A stretch of DNA of 64,000 nt from Actinomycetota bacterium. Lineage in GTDB: Bacteria > Actinomycetota > Acidimicrobiia > Acidimicrobiales > Aldehydirespiratoraceae. The notes beneath the pieces are model-generated. The model searched no databases, had not been told where the DNA came from, and was given only the letters and a program-made list of their open reading frames with translations. The stretch covers positions 113,296 to 177,295 of the forward strand of contig JAPOHW010000004.1 in NCBI GenBank assembly GCA_029979265.1. The letters are read 5' to 3'. The position numbers and the translations under genes are program-made. Positions 52,432 through 64,000 of this stretch are shown here, one piece after another (the first letter of the stretch is position 1; the number at the start of each line of letters is the position of its first letter).

Positions 52432-53280
52432 CTACGGCAGGCCGGCGCGGGGCACGTCGACGTCGACGGCGATGATGGTCGTCAGGCCACGACCGGCCGT
52501 CTCCTCCTTGCTCGAGCCCGGCGAGACGAAGCCGAACAACGTCCGTTCGTCGGGCCCGCCGAGCATGCACGCCACCGCTGCGCCATCGACCGGGATCTCT
52601 CGGCTGATCGTGCCGTCCTCGTGAAGTCGGACGAATCGTTCACCTACGAAGTCCGAGACCCAGATCGCACCGTCGGCGTCGAGACAGCACCCGTCGGGCG
52701 ACCCCTCGATCGACGCCCAGATCCGCGGCGCCACCGGATGGCCGGTCTCGTCGAGGGTGAACGCCGTGTACTGCCCCCCAAACGTCTCGCCGACGATCAG
52801 CGTCGAACCGTCGGGGGTGATCACCGAGCCGTTGGGAAAGGCGAGCGGATGCTCGACCCGGCGGACGTCACCGTCGGGCGTCACGTGAGCAAGGTACGCC
52901 GACGCGAACTCGGCCTGGTTGTCGAGGTCGAAGCCGAAGTTCCCCACATAGGCGTGACCGTCGGCCGAAACGACCAGATCGTTGCAGTTGGCGGTGGCGA
53001 TGTCGGAGAGGTCGGCATGGTCGCGAACGACCCCATCGGGCGACACGGCCAGCACCTTCCGGCTCAGCATCGCCACGACGAGCATGGTGCCATCGGGCAG
53101 CCATCCGAGCCCGGAGGGCTGTTCCCCGTCGAGTTGGAACTCGACCCGTTCATCACCGCCCTCGGCACCGATGGAGAACACAGCGTGGCGATGGAAATCC
53201 GAGAACCACAGGCGCCCGTTGCGCCAACGCGGTCCTTCACCGAAATCGACACCGGTGTGCATCACTCTGGGTTCGCTCAT
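52432..53280 (-). CDS. SMP-30/gluconolactonase-like (regucalcin-type) protein
   Basis: A 282-residue six-bladed beta-propeller. The N-terminal metal glutamate lies in GVDFGEGPRWRNGRLWFSDFH. The later metal ligands are probably N in CNDLVVSADGHAYVGNFGFD and D in FPNGSVITPDGSTLIVGE, and the C-terminal blade has DGCCLDADGAIWVSD. Such enzymes hydrolyse sugar or other lactones. No signal peptide. The substrate is not determined, and a link to the pentose phosphate operon is possible only by function, not position. Confidence 0.88.
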   Translation of the reverse strand: MSEPRVMHTGVDFGEGPRWRNGRLWFSDFHRHAVFSIGAEGGDERVEFQLDGEQPSGLGWLPDGTMLVVAMLSRKVLAVSPDGVVRDHADLSDIATANCNDLVVSADGHAYVGNFGFDLDNQAEFASAYLAHVTPDGDVRRVEHPLAFPNGSVITPDGSTLIVGETFGGQYTAFTLDETGHPVAPRIWASIEGSPDGCCLDADGAIWVSDFVGERFVRLHEDGTISREIPVDGAAVACMLGGPDERTLFGFVSPGSSKEETAGRGLTTIIAVDVDVPRAGLP

Positions 53281-53300
53281 GACCGAACCCTACGACAGCA

Positions 53301-54197
53301 CTAGGCGTCGAGGTAGCGGGTCACGGCCACCAAGGAGCCGACGATCGACACAACGATCGCGATGGCAAGCACGAGGATGCTGGTGGTGAAGAACTCGTTG
53401 TCGCTCACCTGGAACCCGGCCAGCAGCTCGAGTCCGTCCGGATCGCTGAACTCCTCGATCACATAGCGATCGAACGCCCACAACCCGACCCACGCCAGGA
53501 ATGCGCCGACGACGGCTTGGGCGACACCTTCGAGCATGAACGGGATCCGGATGAACCAGTTGGTGGCACCCACCACCTTCATGATCTCGATCTCGGGTCC
53601 CCGGTTGCGGATGGCCGACACGATGTTGGTCAGGATCAGCAGCGTTGCCGCCCCCAGCAGCACGAACGAGCCGATGAACAAGAACAGCCCGGCTCGGTCG
53701 GCCAGATCCTGAATACCTCGGATCGTGTCGTTGGCCGACACGACCGTCTTCACACCCGGTCGCCCGTCGAACTGACCGGCCAGCTCCTCGACGACATCGG
53801 CGTCGGGGTCGACCGGCACCACCCGATACGACGGCGGCATCGCTTCGGGCGTGACAACTTCGATCAACTCCGGCGTGTCGGAGAAGATCTCCTTGAACTC
53901 TTCGTAGGCAGCGGCCTGGTCGACGAATTCATAGTCGCGGATCTCGGGACTGGTGGTGATCGCGTCGAGGATGTTCGCGTTCTGCTCTTCGGTGGCCTCA
54001 GGGTTCATCCACACCACGAACTCGATCCCACCCTCCCAGCGCTGCGTGGCATTGGCCACCGCGTAGTCGAACAGGAAGAAGGCTCCGAACATCAGCAACG
54101 ACACGCCGATCGTGAGGATGGTGGCCGTGCTGAGCAGAACGTTGCGCCACAGGTTGATGCCGGTTTCGCGCAGTGCATAGAGCGGTGAGATCGCCAT
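53301..54197 (-). CDS. ftsX: Cell division protein FtsX
   Basis: A 298-residue membrane partner of FtsE. The N-terminal cytoplasmic segment ISPLYALRETGINLWRNVLLS leads to one membrane helix, then an extracellular domain (about residues 50-165, WEGGIEFVVWMNPEATEEQ...), and three further helices around the NIVSAIRNRGPEIEIMKVVGATNWFIRIPFMLEGV loop. FtsEX controls peptidoglycan hydrolases at division. ATG 54197, 11 bp after ftsE. Confidence 0.96.
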   Translation of the reverse strand: MAISPLYALRETGINLWRNVLLSTATILTIGVSLLMFGAFFLFDYAVANATQRWEGGIEFVVWMNPEATEEQNANILDAITTSPEIRDYEFVDQAAAYEEFKEIFSDTPELIEVVTPEAMPPSYRVVPVDPDADVVEELAGQFDGRPGVKTVVSANDTIRGIQDLADRAGLFLFIGSFVLLGAATLLILTNIVSAIRNRGPEIEIMKVVGATNWFIRIPFMLEGVAQAVVGAFLAWVGLWAFDRYVIEEFSDPDGLELLAGFQVSDNEFFTTSILVLAIAIVVSIVGSLVAVTRYLDA

Positions 54198-54208
54198 GGA
54201 CCGCTCCC

Positions 54209-54886
54209 CTACTCGTAGACGCCGCGGGCCTGATCGCGCACGATCACACCCCGGTCGAGTTCGATCACCCGGCGACGCATCGTGTCGACGATGCCCCGGT
54301 CGTGTGTGGCCATGACGACAGTGGTGCCGGTGCGGTTGATCCGGTCGAGCAACTTCATGATGCCGACCGATGTCTGCGGATCGAGGTTGCCGGTCGGCTC
54401 GTCGGCCAACAGGATCAGCGGCCTGTTCACGAATGCCCGAGCGATCGACACACGCTGCTGCTCGCCGCCGGAGAGCTCGCCGGGCCGGTTGTTCATCTTC
54501 TCGCTGAGCCCCACCAACTCGAGGATCGCCGGGACCTGCTTCTTGACGACATGACGGGGCTTGCCGATGACTTCGAGCGCAAAGGCGACGTTCTCGGCAA
54601 CGGTCTTGTTCGGCAGCAGCTTGAAGTCCTGGAAGATGTAGCCGATGTTGCGGCGAAGGTACGGCACCTTCCATGCACCGAGGTGCGCGATGTCCTTGCC
54701 CGCCACGAAGATCTGGCCGTGCTCGGGAATCTCCTCACGATTGAGCAAGCGAATGAACGTCGACTTGCCCGATCCCGACGCGCCGACCAGGAAGACGAAC
54801 TCCCCCTTGGCGATGTCGAGGGTGGCGTCACGCAAGGCGACGTTGTCGCCCTTGTACACCTTCGTGACGTTCTCGAGTTTGATCAT
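54209..54886 (-). CDS. ftsE: Cell division ATP-binding protein FtsE
   Basis: A 225-residue ABC ATPase. Walker [10 protein letters not shown] (35-43), signature LSGGEQQR (138-145), Walker B and D-loop [11 protein letters not shown] (159-169), H-loop [12 protein letters not shown] 54886 gives the family start [13 protein letters not shown]. It forms a type VII ABC complex with FtsX. Transcribed just ahead of ftsX in the standard order. Confidence 0.97.
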   Translation of the reverse strand: MIKLENVTKVYKGDNVALRDATLDIAKGEFVFLVGASGSGKSTFIRLLNREEIPEHGQIFVAGKDIAHLGAWKVPYLRRNIGYIFQDFKLLPNKTVAENVAFALEVIGKPRHVVKKQVPAILELVGLSEKMNNRPGELSGGEQQRVSIARAFVNRPLILLADEPTGNLDPQTSVGIMKLLDRINRTGTTVVMATHDRGIVDTMRRRVIELDRGVIVRDQARGVYE

Positions 54887-54974
54887 GAGAATCCCGTGGA
54901 CAGGTGGTCCGCCTGACCGCATGACGCTACCAGTGCAGCGTTTCGAATCTGCGGCATGTCGATTCGTGCCGGTC

Positions 54975-55349
54975 TCAGCCGATGGTCGACGACTGCCACG
55001 CTTCGAAGCGCCAGGCACCGGCGTGTTTGACCCACACGGCCAAATAGCGGAAGTGCAGTTCGATCGGCTTGCCGTCGAATTCGATGCCAGCGGCCGCCAC
55101 GCCTCGCACGATCACCGTGGCGTCGCCGGCCGCATACGCCTCGACGTCACTGCGATCGAATGACTTGTACTGGATCGGCCCGTTGCGGACGTGGTCCAGG
55201 AACGACTGTTTGGTGTCGAGCAGCCCCGTCGAGTGCACGTACACCATCGAGTCGCTGAGCAAACCGTCGAGCGTGGCGTCGTCCTGCTCGCACAGGGCGG
55301 TGACCCGGGCGTCTTCGAGCGCCATCACCATCTGGAGTTCATCACTCAT
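54975..55349 (-). CDS. DUF4440/SnoaL-like NTF2-fold protein
   Basis: A 124-residue cone-shaped alpha+beta fold protein. The pattern [45 protein letters not shown] and the C-terminal [23 protein letters not shown] are typical of DUF4440. Members are isomerase-like, hydrolase-like or without known activity. It is inserted between prfB (9 bp away) and ftsE, so it travels with housekeeping genes, but no function can be assigned. Confidence 0.85.
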   Translation of the reverse strand: MSDELQMVMALEDARVTALCEQDDATLDGLLSDSMVYVHSTGLLDTKQSFLDHVRNGPIQYKSFDRSDVEAYAAGDATVIVRGVAAAGIEFDGKPIELHFRYLAVWVKHAGAWRFEAWQSSTIG

Positions 55350-55358
55350 CGGTGCCTC

Positions 55359-56471
55359 CTAGGCATCGGTCGTCTGGGCACGGGTCCACCGCAGCCACGC
55401 TTCCATGAACGGTTCGATGTCGCCACCCAGCACTGAATCGACCTGCGCCGTCTCGTGGTCGGATCGTAGATCTTTCACCATCTGGTACGGCTGCATCACA
55501 TAGCTCCGGATCTGGCTGCCGAAGCCGACGTTTTGTTGCTCTCCGGTGATGCCGGCGATCTCTTCCTCTCGTTTCTTGCGCTCGAGGTCGAGGAGCTTGG
55601 CAGCCATCATCTGCATCGCCCGATCTTTGTTCTGGTGCTGGCTGCGCTCGTTCTGACAGGCCGTCACCAACCCGGTCGGAATGTGGGTGATGCGCACCGC
55701 TGAGTCGGTCACATTGACGTGCTGACCGCCGGCGCCCGACGACCGGTAGGTGTCGATCCGAAGGTCTTTTTCGTCGATCTCGATCTCGTCGGAGACCTCT
55801 TCGAAGAAGGGGGCGACCTGCACCGCCGAGAAGGCGGTCTGACGCTTTCCTTCGTTGTTGAACGGCGAGATGCGGACGAGTCGGTGAACACCGTGCTCCG
55901 ACTGCATCAACCCGTAGGCGTGCCGGCCTTTGAGGATGAACTCGACGTTGCTGAGCCCTGCCTCGGTGCCTTCGGAAACGGCGGTGATCTCGACGTCGAA
56001 GCCACGTTTGTCGGCCCAGCGGTTGTACATCCGCATCAACATCTCGGCCCAGTCCTGAGCATCGGTGCCGCCCTCACCGGACTTGATCTGACACACGGCG
56101 TCACCCTCGTCGAACTCACCGGTGAACAGTGAACGCATCTCGAGTTCGTCCAGCGTGGTCTCGATGGCCGCCACCGCCTCGGCGATCTCGGGCTCGAGCG
56201 ACTCGTCGCCCTCTTCACGCGCCATCTCGTGGAGGGTGTCGGCATCGTCGACGTCGGCGGTCAACCGTCCGAACAAGTCGAGGTCTTCGTTGACGGCGGC
56301 AAGCTCCGAGGTGACCTTGCGGGCCTTGTCCTGGTCGTCCCATAGGTCGGGCCGCGACGCTTCGACCTCGAGCTGGGGCTGTCGCACTTCGAGTTCGGCA
56401 ATACGCAGATAGCCGGCCGCTTCGTCGAGACGCTTCCGGATCGCTGTCAGTTGGTCGGTGAAGTCCTGCAT
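55359..56471 (-). CDS. prfB: Peptide chain release factor 2
   Basis: A 370-residue RF2 that ends translation at UGA and UAA. SPF in VRISPFN (202-204) is the stop-codon tripeptide, and GGQ in SSGAGGQHVNVTDSAVR (248-250) triggers hydrolysis. The frame is continuous from the ATG, with no CUUUGA-type slip site near codon 25, so the autoregulatory frameshift is absent. RF2 competes with Sec insertion at UGA, which is relevant to the two selenoprotein genes here. 18 bp after secA. Confidence 0.97.
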   Translation of the reverse strand: MQDFTDQLTAIRKRLDEAAGYLRIAELEVRQPQLEVEASRPDLWDDQDKARKVTSELAAVNEDLDLFGRLTADVDDADTLHEMAREEGDESLEPEIAEAVAAIETTLDELEMRSLFTGEFDEGDAVCQIKSGEGGTDAQDWAEMLMRMYNRWADKRGFDVEITAVSEGTEAGLSNVEFILKGRHAYGLMQSEHGVHRLVRISPFNNEGKRQTAFSAVQVAPFFEEVSDEIEIDEKDLRIDTYRSSGAGGQHVNVTDSAVRITHIPTGLVTACQNERSQHQNKDRAMQMMAAKLLDLERKKREEEIAGITGEQQNVGFGSQIRSYVMQPYQMVKDLRSDHETAQVDSVLGGDIEPFMEAWLRWTRAQTTDA

Positions 56472-56489
56472 GATGTCGGGGCGGGTCGG

Positions 56490-59207
<2,718 letters not shown>

Positions 59208-59310
59208 GGGTGCGTCGTAGCCTACCGACCGCAGACCATGGCCCGATCAGCCGTTGCCGTGTGGTCGAGACGCCGGGGTGGCAGCGCAGGTTGCCGGGGC
59301 CGGCAGCGGT

Positions 59311-59904
59311 TCACCCGGCTTCGTCGATGAGGCCCACGTCTCCGTCGTCGCGCTTGTAGACGACGGCAGAGCGGTTCGTCTCAGCGTTGATGAAGAAGAA
59401 AAACCCGTGGCCGAGCAGATCCATCTTCAGCACCGCGTCCTCGGCGCTCATGGGCGCCAGGTAGAAGCGCTTGCTCTTGACGATGACGGGAATCCGATCG
59501 TCGTCGGCTTCGGGTTGGGGCGGATCGTCGACCGCCACCGCACCGGGCTCTGGTTCGATCGCCGGCGCATCCATGTGGCGCAGCGTCTCTCCCGACCCGT
59601 GATGTCGCCGCTGGAGGCGGGTGCGGAGTTTGCGGATCTGGCGTTCGAGTTTCAGGGTCGCCGCATCGACTGCGCTGAACGGATCGGGGGCGTGGACCTT
59701 GCAGCGCAGGTGATGCCCATGCCCTTCGACAACAACCTCACAGAACTCCTTGTCCGTGATCCGGGGGTTGCGTGCCTCGTCGAAATGCACCTCGGCATGA
59801 TCGAGGCCTTGAAGGAACTTGTCGAGCCCACCGATTTTCTCATGGATCACCTCCTCCAGTCGCGGCGTGATGTTCACGTGCCGTGCGCTGATGGAGACGT
59901 CCAT
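59311..59904 (-). CDS. hpf: Ribosome hibernation promoting factor, long form
   Basis: A 197-residue long HPF that makes 100S ribosome dimers in stationary phase. The N-terminal S30AE domain begins DVSISARHVNITPRLEEVIHEKI. A variable acidic linker spans about 110-140. The C-terminal dimerising domain is VIVKSKRFYLAPMSAEDAVLKMDLLGHGFFFFIN. ATG 59904 lies inside the 3' end of the upstream ComF-like gene, a 65-bp overlap. Confidence 0.93.
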   Translation of the reverse strand: MDVSISARHVNITPRLEEVIHEKIGGLDKFLQGLDHAEVHFDEARNPRITDKEFCEVVVEGHGHHLRCKVHAPDPFSAVDAATLKLERQIRKLRTRLQRRHHGSGETLRHMDAPAIEPEPGAVAVDDPPQPEADDDRIPVIVKSKRFYLAPMSAEDAVLKMDLLGHGFFFFINAETNRSAVVYKRDDGDVGLIDEAG

Positions 59905-60475
59905 TCGTGCCCTCCGTGTGTCGGTTGTGTTCTCGACCGTACACCGATGCCTCGGGCCGTGTCAGGCCGACGGTGTACCCGGCGTGCGTTGCGACCAGAC
60001 CATGGACACTCCCGGCTCCGGCCCGATGCAGAAGGGCCGCGGCCGACCGGAGGGTGGTGCCCGTGGTCGTCACATCGTCGATCAACAACACAACCGGCCG
60101 CCTCGGCAGTGTGCGGGCCGGTCGAAGACGGGGACCGACGAGGCGGCCCGTCCGGTCTCGCCGAGTCTGGGCCCGGTCGTGCCGCTCACGACGGAGCAGT
60201 CGGCGAGCGGGAAGATCGAGCCGATGGGCCACCGCTCGGGCCAGCAACTCGCTCTGGTCGTACCCGCGTGCTCTCCGGCCCGTCGGCGATGCCGGGCACC
60301 ACGTGACGACATCGGCCGGTGCGGCAATCGCAGCCATGGCGTCGGCCAGCACCGTGACGGCAGCGGTGCGGTCGCCGTACTTGAGTTGCCGGACCCACTC
60401 GGCGGCCACGCCACGATGGGGCCACACGGCGCGAAGCGAGCCGAGTTCAGCACCACTGAGGCCAGATTCCACCAC
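59840..60475 (-). CDS. ComF-family phosphoribosyltransferase
   Basis: A 211-residue protein with the PRPP-binding signature VVLLIDDVTTTGTTLRSAAALLH, ARGYDQSELLARAVA and LKYGDR blocks of ComFC. The N-terminal zinc ribbon is missing. Family members are linked to DNA uptake or repair, while activity remains uncertain. GTG start at 60475. The last 40 residues after LVATHAG are not family-like and overlap hpf. Confidence 0.82.
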   Translation of the reverse strand: MVESGLSGAELGSLRAVWPHRGVAAEWVRQLKYGDRTAAVTVLADAMAAIAAPADVVTWCPASPTGRRARGYDQSELLARAVAHRLDLPARRLLRRERHDRAQTRRDRTGRLVGPRLRPARTLPRRPVVLLIDDVTTTGTTLRSAAALLHRAGAGSVHGLVATHAGYTVGLTRPEASVYGREHNRHTEGTNGRLHQRTAREHHAATGGGDP

Positions 60476-60514
60476 GACCCGAACCTAGGAACGGGATGTG
60501 ACAGCGAGCCTGGG

Positions 60515-61348
60515 TCAGGCCTCGTCGACCTCGGCGTAGTTCGGCGGCCGCTTCTCGAAGAATGCGGTGACCGACTCGACCTGGTTCGGTGTCCCGATCA
60601 GGGCGCCGATCTCGTCGCGCTCCATCTTGAACCCCGCTGCGAAGTCCTCGGCGTAGGCCGATTCGACGAGGCGCTTGCCGGCTCGGATCGCATGCGGGCT
60701 CTTCCCAGCGATCGTGCGAGCCATCGCCAGTGCGTCGGCGTGGGGATCGTCGCTCACATGGGTGGCGAGGCCGATGCGGACGGCCTCGGCTCCGTTCACC
60801 TCACGACCGGTCCAGATCAACTCCTTGGCCACGTCGGCACCGACGAGACCGGGGAGCAGATGGGTGATCGTCATATCGGGGCTGATCCCCCAGCGGATCT
60901 CGAGGATCGACATCCGCACCTCGGGATGCACGAACCGGATGTCGCACCCGGCCGCGAGTTGGATCCCGGCCCCGAACGCCACCCCGTGGACTGCACCGAT
61001 CACCGGCACCGGCAACTCTCGGAATCCCCACACCGCTTGCTGGGCGCGATGGGTGATGCGGTCCTCCTCCATCGACCCGATGTCACCGGTGCTGGTTCCG
61101 TCGGCGGCATCGGAATCCGCAGCGCCGGCCATAGCCTCGAACCCCGAGAAGTCGAGACCGGCGCACCATGCCGGCCCGTTCCCCGACAGCACCACCGCAC
61201 GAAGCCCCGGTGTCGCCTTGAGCTGCTCCGACGCACCGATGAGGGCCGCGAACATCGGCCCATCCATCGCGTTCATCTTGTCGGGCCGGTTGAGCCGCAC
61301 ATCGGCCACACCGTCGACGATCTCGATCGTCACTCGTTCTTCGCTCAT
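60515..61348 (-). CDS. Enoyl-CoA hydratase/isomerase family protein
   Basis: A 277-residue crotonase-fold enzyme. The oxyanion-hole segments are PAWCAGLDFSGFEAM and HGVAFGAGIQLAAGCDIRF. The second catalytic region MSILEIRWGISPDMTITHLLPGLVG is intact. The start at 61348 (MSEERVTIE) has a GGAG Shine-Dalgarno five bases upstream, and this decides it over the ATGs at 61363 and 61366. It fits beta-oxidation with the dehydrogenases in this window. The exact reaction (hydratase or isomerase) is open. Confidence 0.9.
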   Translation of the reverse strand: MSEERVTIEIVDGVADVRLNRPDKMNAMDGPMFAALIGASEQLKATPGLRAVVLSGNGPAWCAGLDFSGFEAMAGAADSDAADGTSTGDIGSMEEDRITHRAQQAVWGFRELPVPVIGAVHGVAFGAGIQLAAGCDIRFVHPEVRMSILEIRWGISPDMTITHLLPGLVGADVAKELIWTGREVNGAEAVRIGLATHVSDDPHADALAMARTIAGKSPHAIRAGKRLVESAYAEDFAAGFKMERDEIGALIGTPNQVESVTAFFEKRPPNYAEVDEA

Positions 61349-61422
61349 CGTTGCTCCAGTCATCATGGTCTTCTGCACAGGCCGCCTGCGCTGCGTTGCG
61401 GCGACGCCAGCTGCCCGAGCCG

Positions 61423-62289
61423 TCAGCTCGGCGCGAAGGCCTGCAGTGCGGCGTCGTCGGGGCGACCCTGGCCCTCGGCGGGATCGAGCGGGTGGATGCA
61501 GACGTGGGTGGCACCGGCGTCGGCGTGTTCCTGCAGCCGGGACTCGATCTGCTCGGGTGTTCCCCACGCAACGATCGCATCAACGAGACGGTCACTCTGG
61601 GTGCTGATGTCGTCGTCGGTGAAGCCCATACGTTTCCAGGCGTTCACGTAGCCCGGTGCGCGGCTGTAGAACTTCAGAACCTTGGCCCCGGTCGAGCGGG
61701 CACGTTGGGCGTCTTCGGTGAGGATGACCTTCTGTTCGACGAAGAGTCCGGCGTCGGGGCCCATGACCTCGCGCGCCATCGCCGTGTGCTCGGGCGTGGT
61801 GTTGTACGGGTGCGCGCCAGCGGTACGTTCGGCGGCCAGTTCGAGCATCTTGGGGCCGAGGGCGGCCAACACGATCGGCACCGGCTCCGAGGGTGCGACC
61901 GAGGTGTACATCGAGCTCTCCATCGCATCGAGGTAGGTGCGAAGGAACGACAGCGGCTTGTCGTATTCGATGCCCCGCACCTTGTTGACGATGGCGGGGC
62001 TCGACACACCGATCCCGAGCATCATCCGGCCGTTGGTCTGCTCGGCCACGGTGTTGGCCCCCTGCATCATCACACCGGGATGCCGGTGGTAGATGTTGGC
62101 GATCCCGGTTGCCAGGCCGAGCGTGCTGGTCGCGGCACCGATCGCAGCGAGTTGAGCGAACGGATCGCGCCCCATCGTCTCGCCGACCCACAGCTGCGTG
62201 TAGCCGAGCGACTCGACCCGGGTGGCGAAGGCCGCGACCTCCGCCCCCGAGATGCCTTCCGGCGAGAACCAAACCCCACGTGTCGTCAT
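61423..62289 (-). CDS. LLM-class F420-dependent oxidoreductase
   Basis: A 288-residue luciferase-like TIM-barrel protein. ATG 62289 gives MTTRGVWFSPEGISGAEVAAFATRVESLGYTQLWVGE, the usual N-terminal pattern, and 62316 is an alternative in-frame start. The cofactor-binding region ATGIANIYHRHPGVMMQGANTVAEQTNGRMMLGIGVS and the C-terminal VAWGTPEQIESRLQEHADAGATHVCIHP follow. Actinobacterial members use F420 or FMN. The substrate is unknown. Confidence 0.88.
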   Translation of the reverse strand: MTTRGVWFSPEGISGAEVAAFATRVESLGYTQLWVGETMGRDPFAQLAAIGAATSTLGLATGIANIYHRHPGVMMQGANTVAEQTNGRMMLGIGVSSPAIVNKVRGIEYDKPLSFLRTYLDAMESSMYTSVAPSEPVPIVLAALGPKMLELAAERTAGAHPYNTTPEHTAMAREVMGPDAGLFVEQKVILTEDAQRARSTGAKVLKFYSRAPGYVNAWKRMGFTDDDISTQSDRLVDAIVAWGTPEQIESRLQEHADAGATHVCIHPLDPAEGQGRPDDAALQAFAPS

Positions 62290-62416
62290 GGTCGACGACG
62301 TTAGTTGGTGCGGCATGGGGGCCGGGCATCCGGTCCTTGACCGCGCCGTCGGGTTGACGCCCCTTCGTGGGAGGCCAACAGCCAGCGGATCGGCTCAGCT
62401 GCCCGCGCGGGTTGGC

Positions 62417-63862
<1,446 letters not shown>

Positions 63863-64000
63863 GGGTGCTCCATTCGTGGGAGGTGATCAGGTGACACGTA
63901 TGGTAATGTGGATTGGTTGTTTGGTTATTCAGCCAGGTGCCGCAGGCGCCGAGCGCCGTCCACCGTCACGGCGCGTAAGCGCACCGCGTACCGTAAGCGC
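63863..64000. other. Leader region upstream of ahcY at the window edge
   Basis: 138 bp upstream of ahcY. A frame on the minus strand is open from the window edge to a TAA at 63925-63927 (ending RRLRHLAE), which could be the 3' end of a neighbouring gene. The sequence CGTAAGCGC occurs twice near 63973 and 63992. No riboswitch fold was recognised. Confidence 0.3.

Noticed and set aside
63863..64000. SAH or SAM riboswitch upstream of ahcY
   Set aside because: The conserved core of known SAH/SAM riboswitches could not be found on the transcribed strand.

Overview
The window is high-GC DNA with the gene content of a free-living, heterotrophic actinobacterium, most likely class Acidimicrobiia (an inference from gene style: many acyl-CoA dehydrogenases, a CaiB-type CoA transferase, an F420-type luciferase-like oxidoreductase, an HBHA-like protein beside an XRE regulator). 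No phage, insertion sequence, CRISPR array, rRNA or canonical tRNA was seen. One structural RNA, tmRNA, is present.

Layout. 1-6.0 kb: a 5'-truncated PLP decarboxylase, a CaiB-type CoA transferase, a small-molecule kinase and a paired acyl-CoA dehydrogenase set. 6.1-10.0 kb: a minus-strand run of arylsulfatase, UGSC-family selenoprotein (in-frame TGA) and an unnamed partner gene. 10-20 kb: gap facing a LacI regulator with twin operators, an amidohydrolase facing a TetR regulator, nitronate monooxygenase, PhyH oxygenase, Ntn acylase, then a carnitine-dehydrogenase/BKACE pair facing an IclR regulator. 21-29 kb: kinase, hydrolase, 3-hydroxyisobutyrate-type dehydrogenase, sarcosine-oxidase-type flavoenzyme, a second selenoprotein (DsbA/FrnE type, UPWC active site), phosphoribosyltransferase, HBHA-like protein plus XRE regulator, acyl-CoA ligase and smpB. 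29.5-36.5 kb: a ProVWX-type transporter with a greatly enlarged permease, and a P450. 36.6-41 kb: tmRNA followed by a gene-poor segment of hypothetical and surface proteins bounded in part by a direct repeat. 41-49.3 kb: KefB-like antiporter, surface lipoproteins, an acyl-CoA dehydrogenase and a gnd-zwf-pgl pentose phosphate operon. 49.3-52.4 kb: a kinase-SDR-acyl-CoA dehydrogenase operon resembling a split ACAD10/11. 52.4-64 kb: housekeeping genes (ftsX, ftsE, prfB, secA, hpf, a ComF-like gene, ahcY) with an enoyl-CoA hydratase and a luciferase-like oxidoreductase.

How they fit together. Uptake of quaternary amines (ProVWX), conversion of carnitine towards betaine (dehydrogenase plus BKACE) and oxidation of an N-methylated amine (sarcosine-oxidase-like enzyme) form one catabolic theme. 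Fatty-acid or sterol-like acyl-CoA breakdown forms a second. The two selenoproteins imply that the genome encodes selenocysteine insertion machinery outside this window. Standard gene callers would cut both genes at their in-frame TGA, which makes them the most valuable corrections in this annotation.
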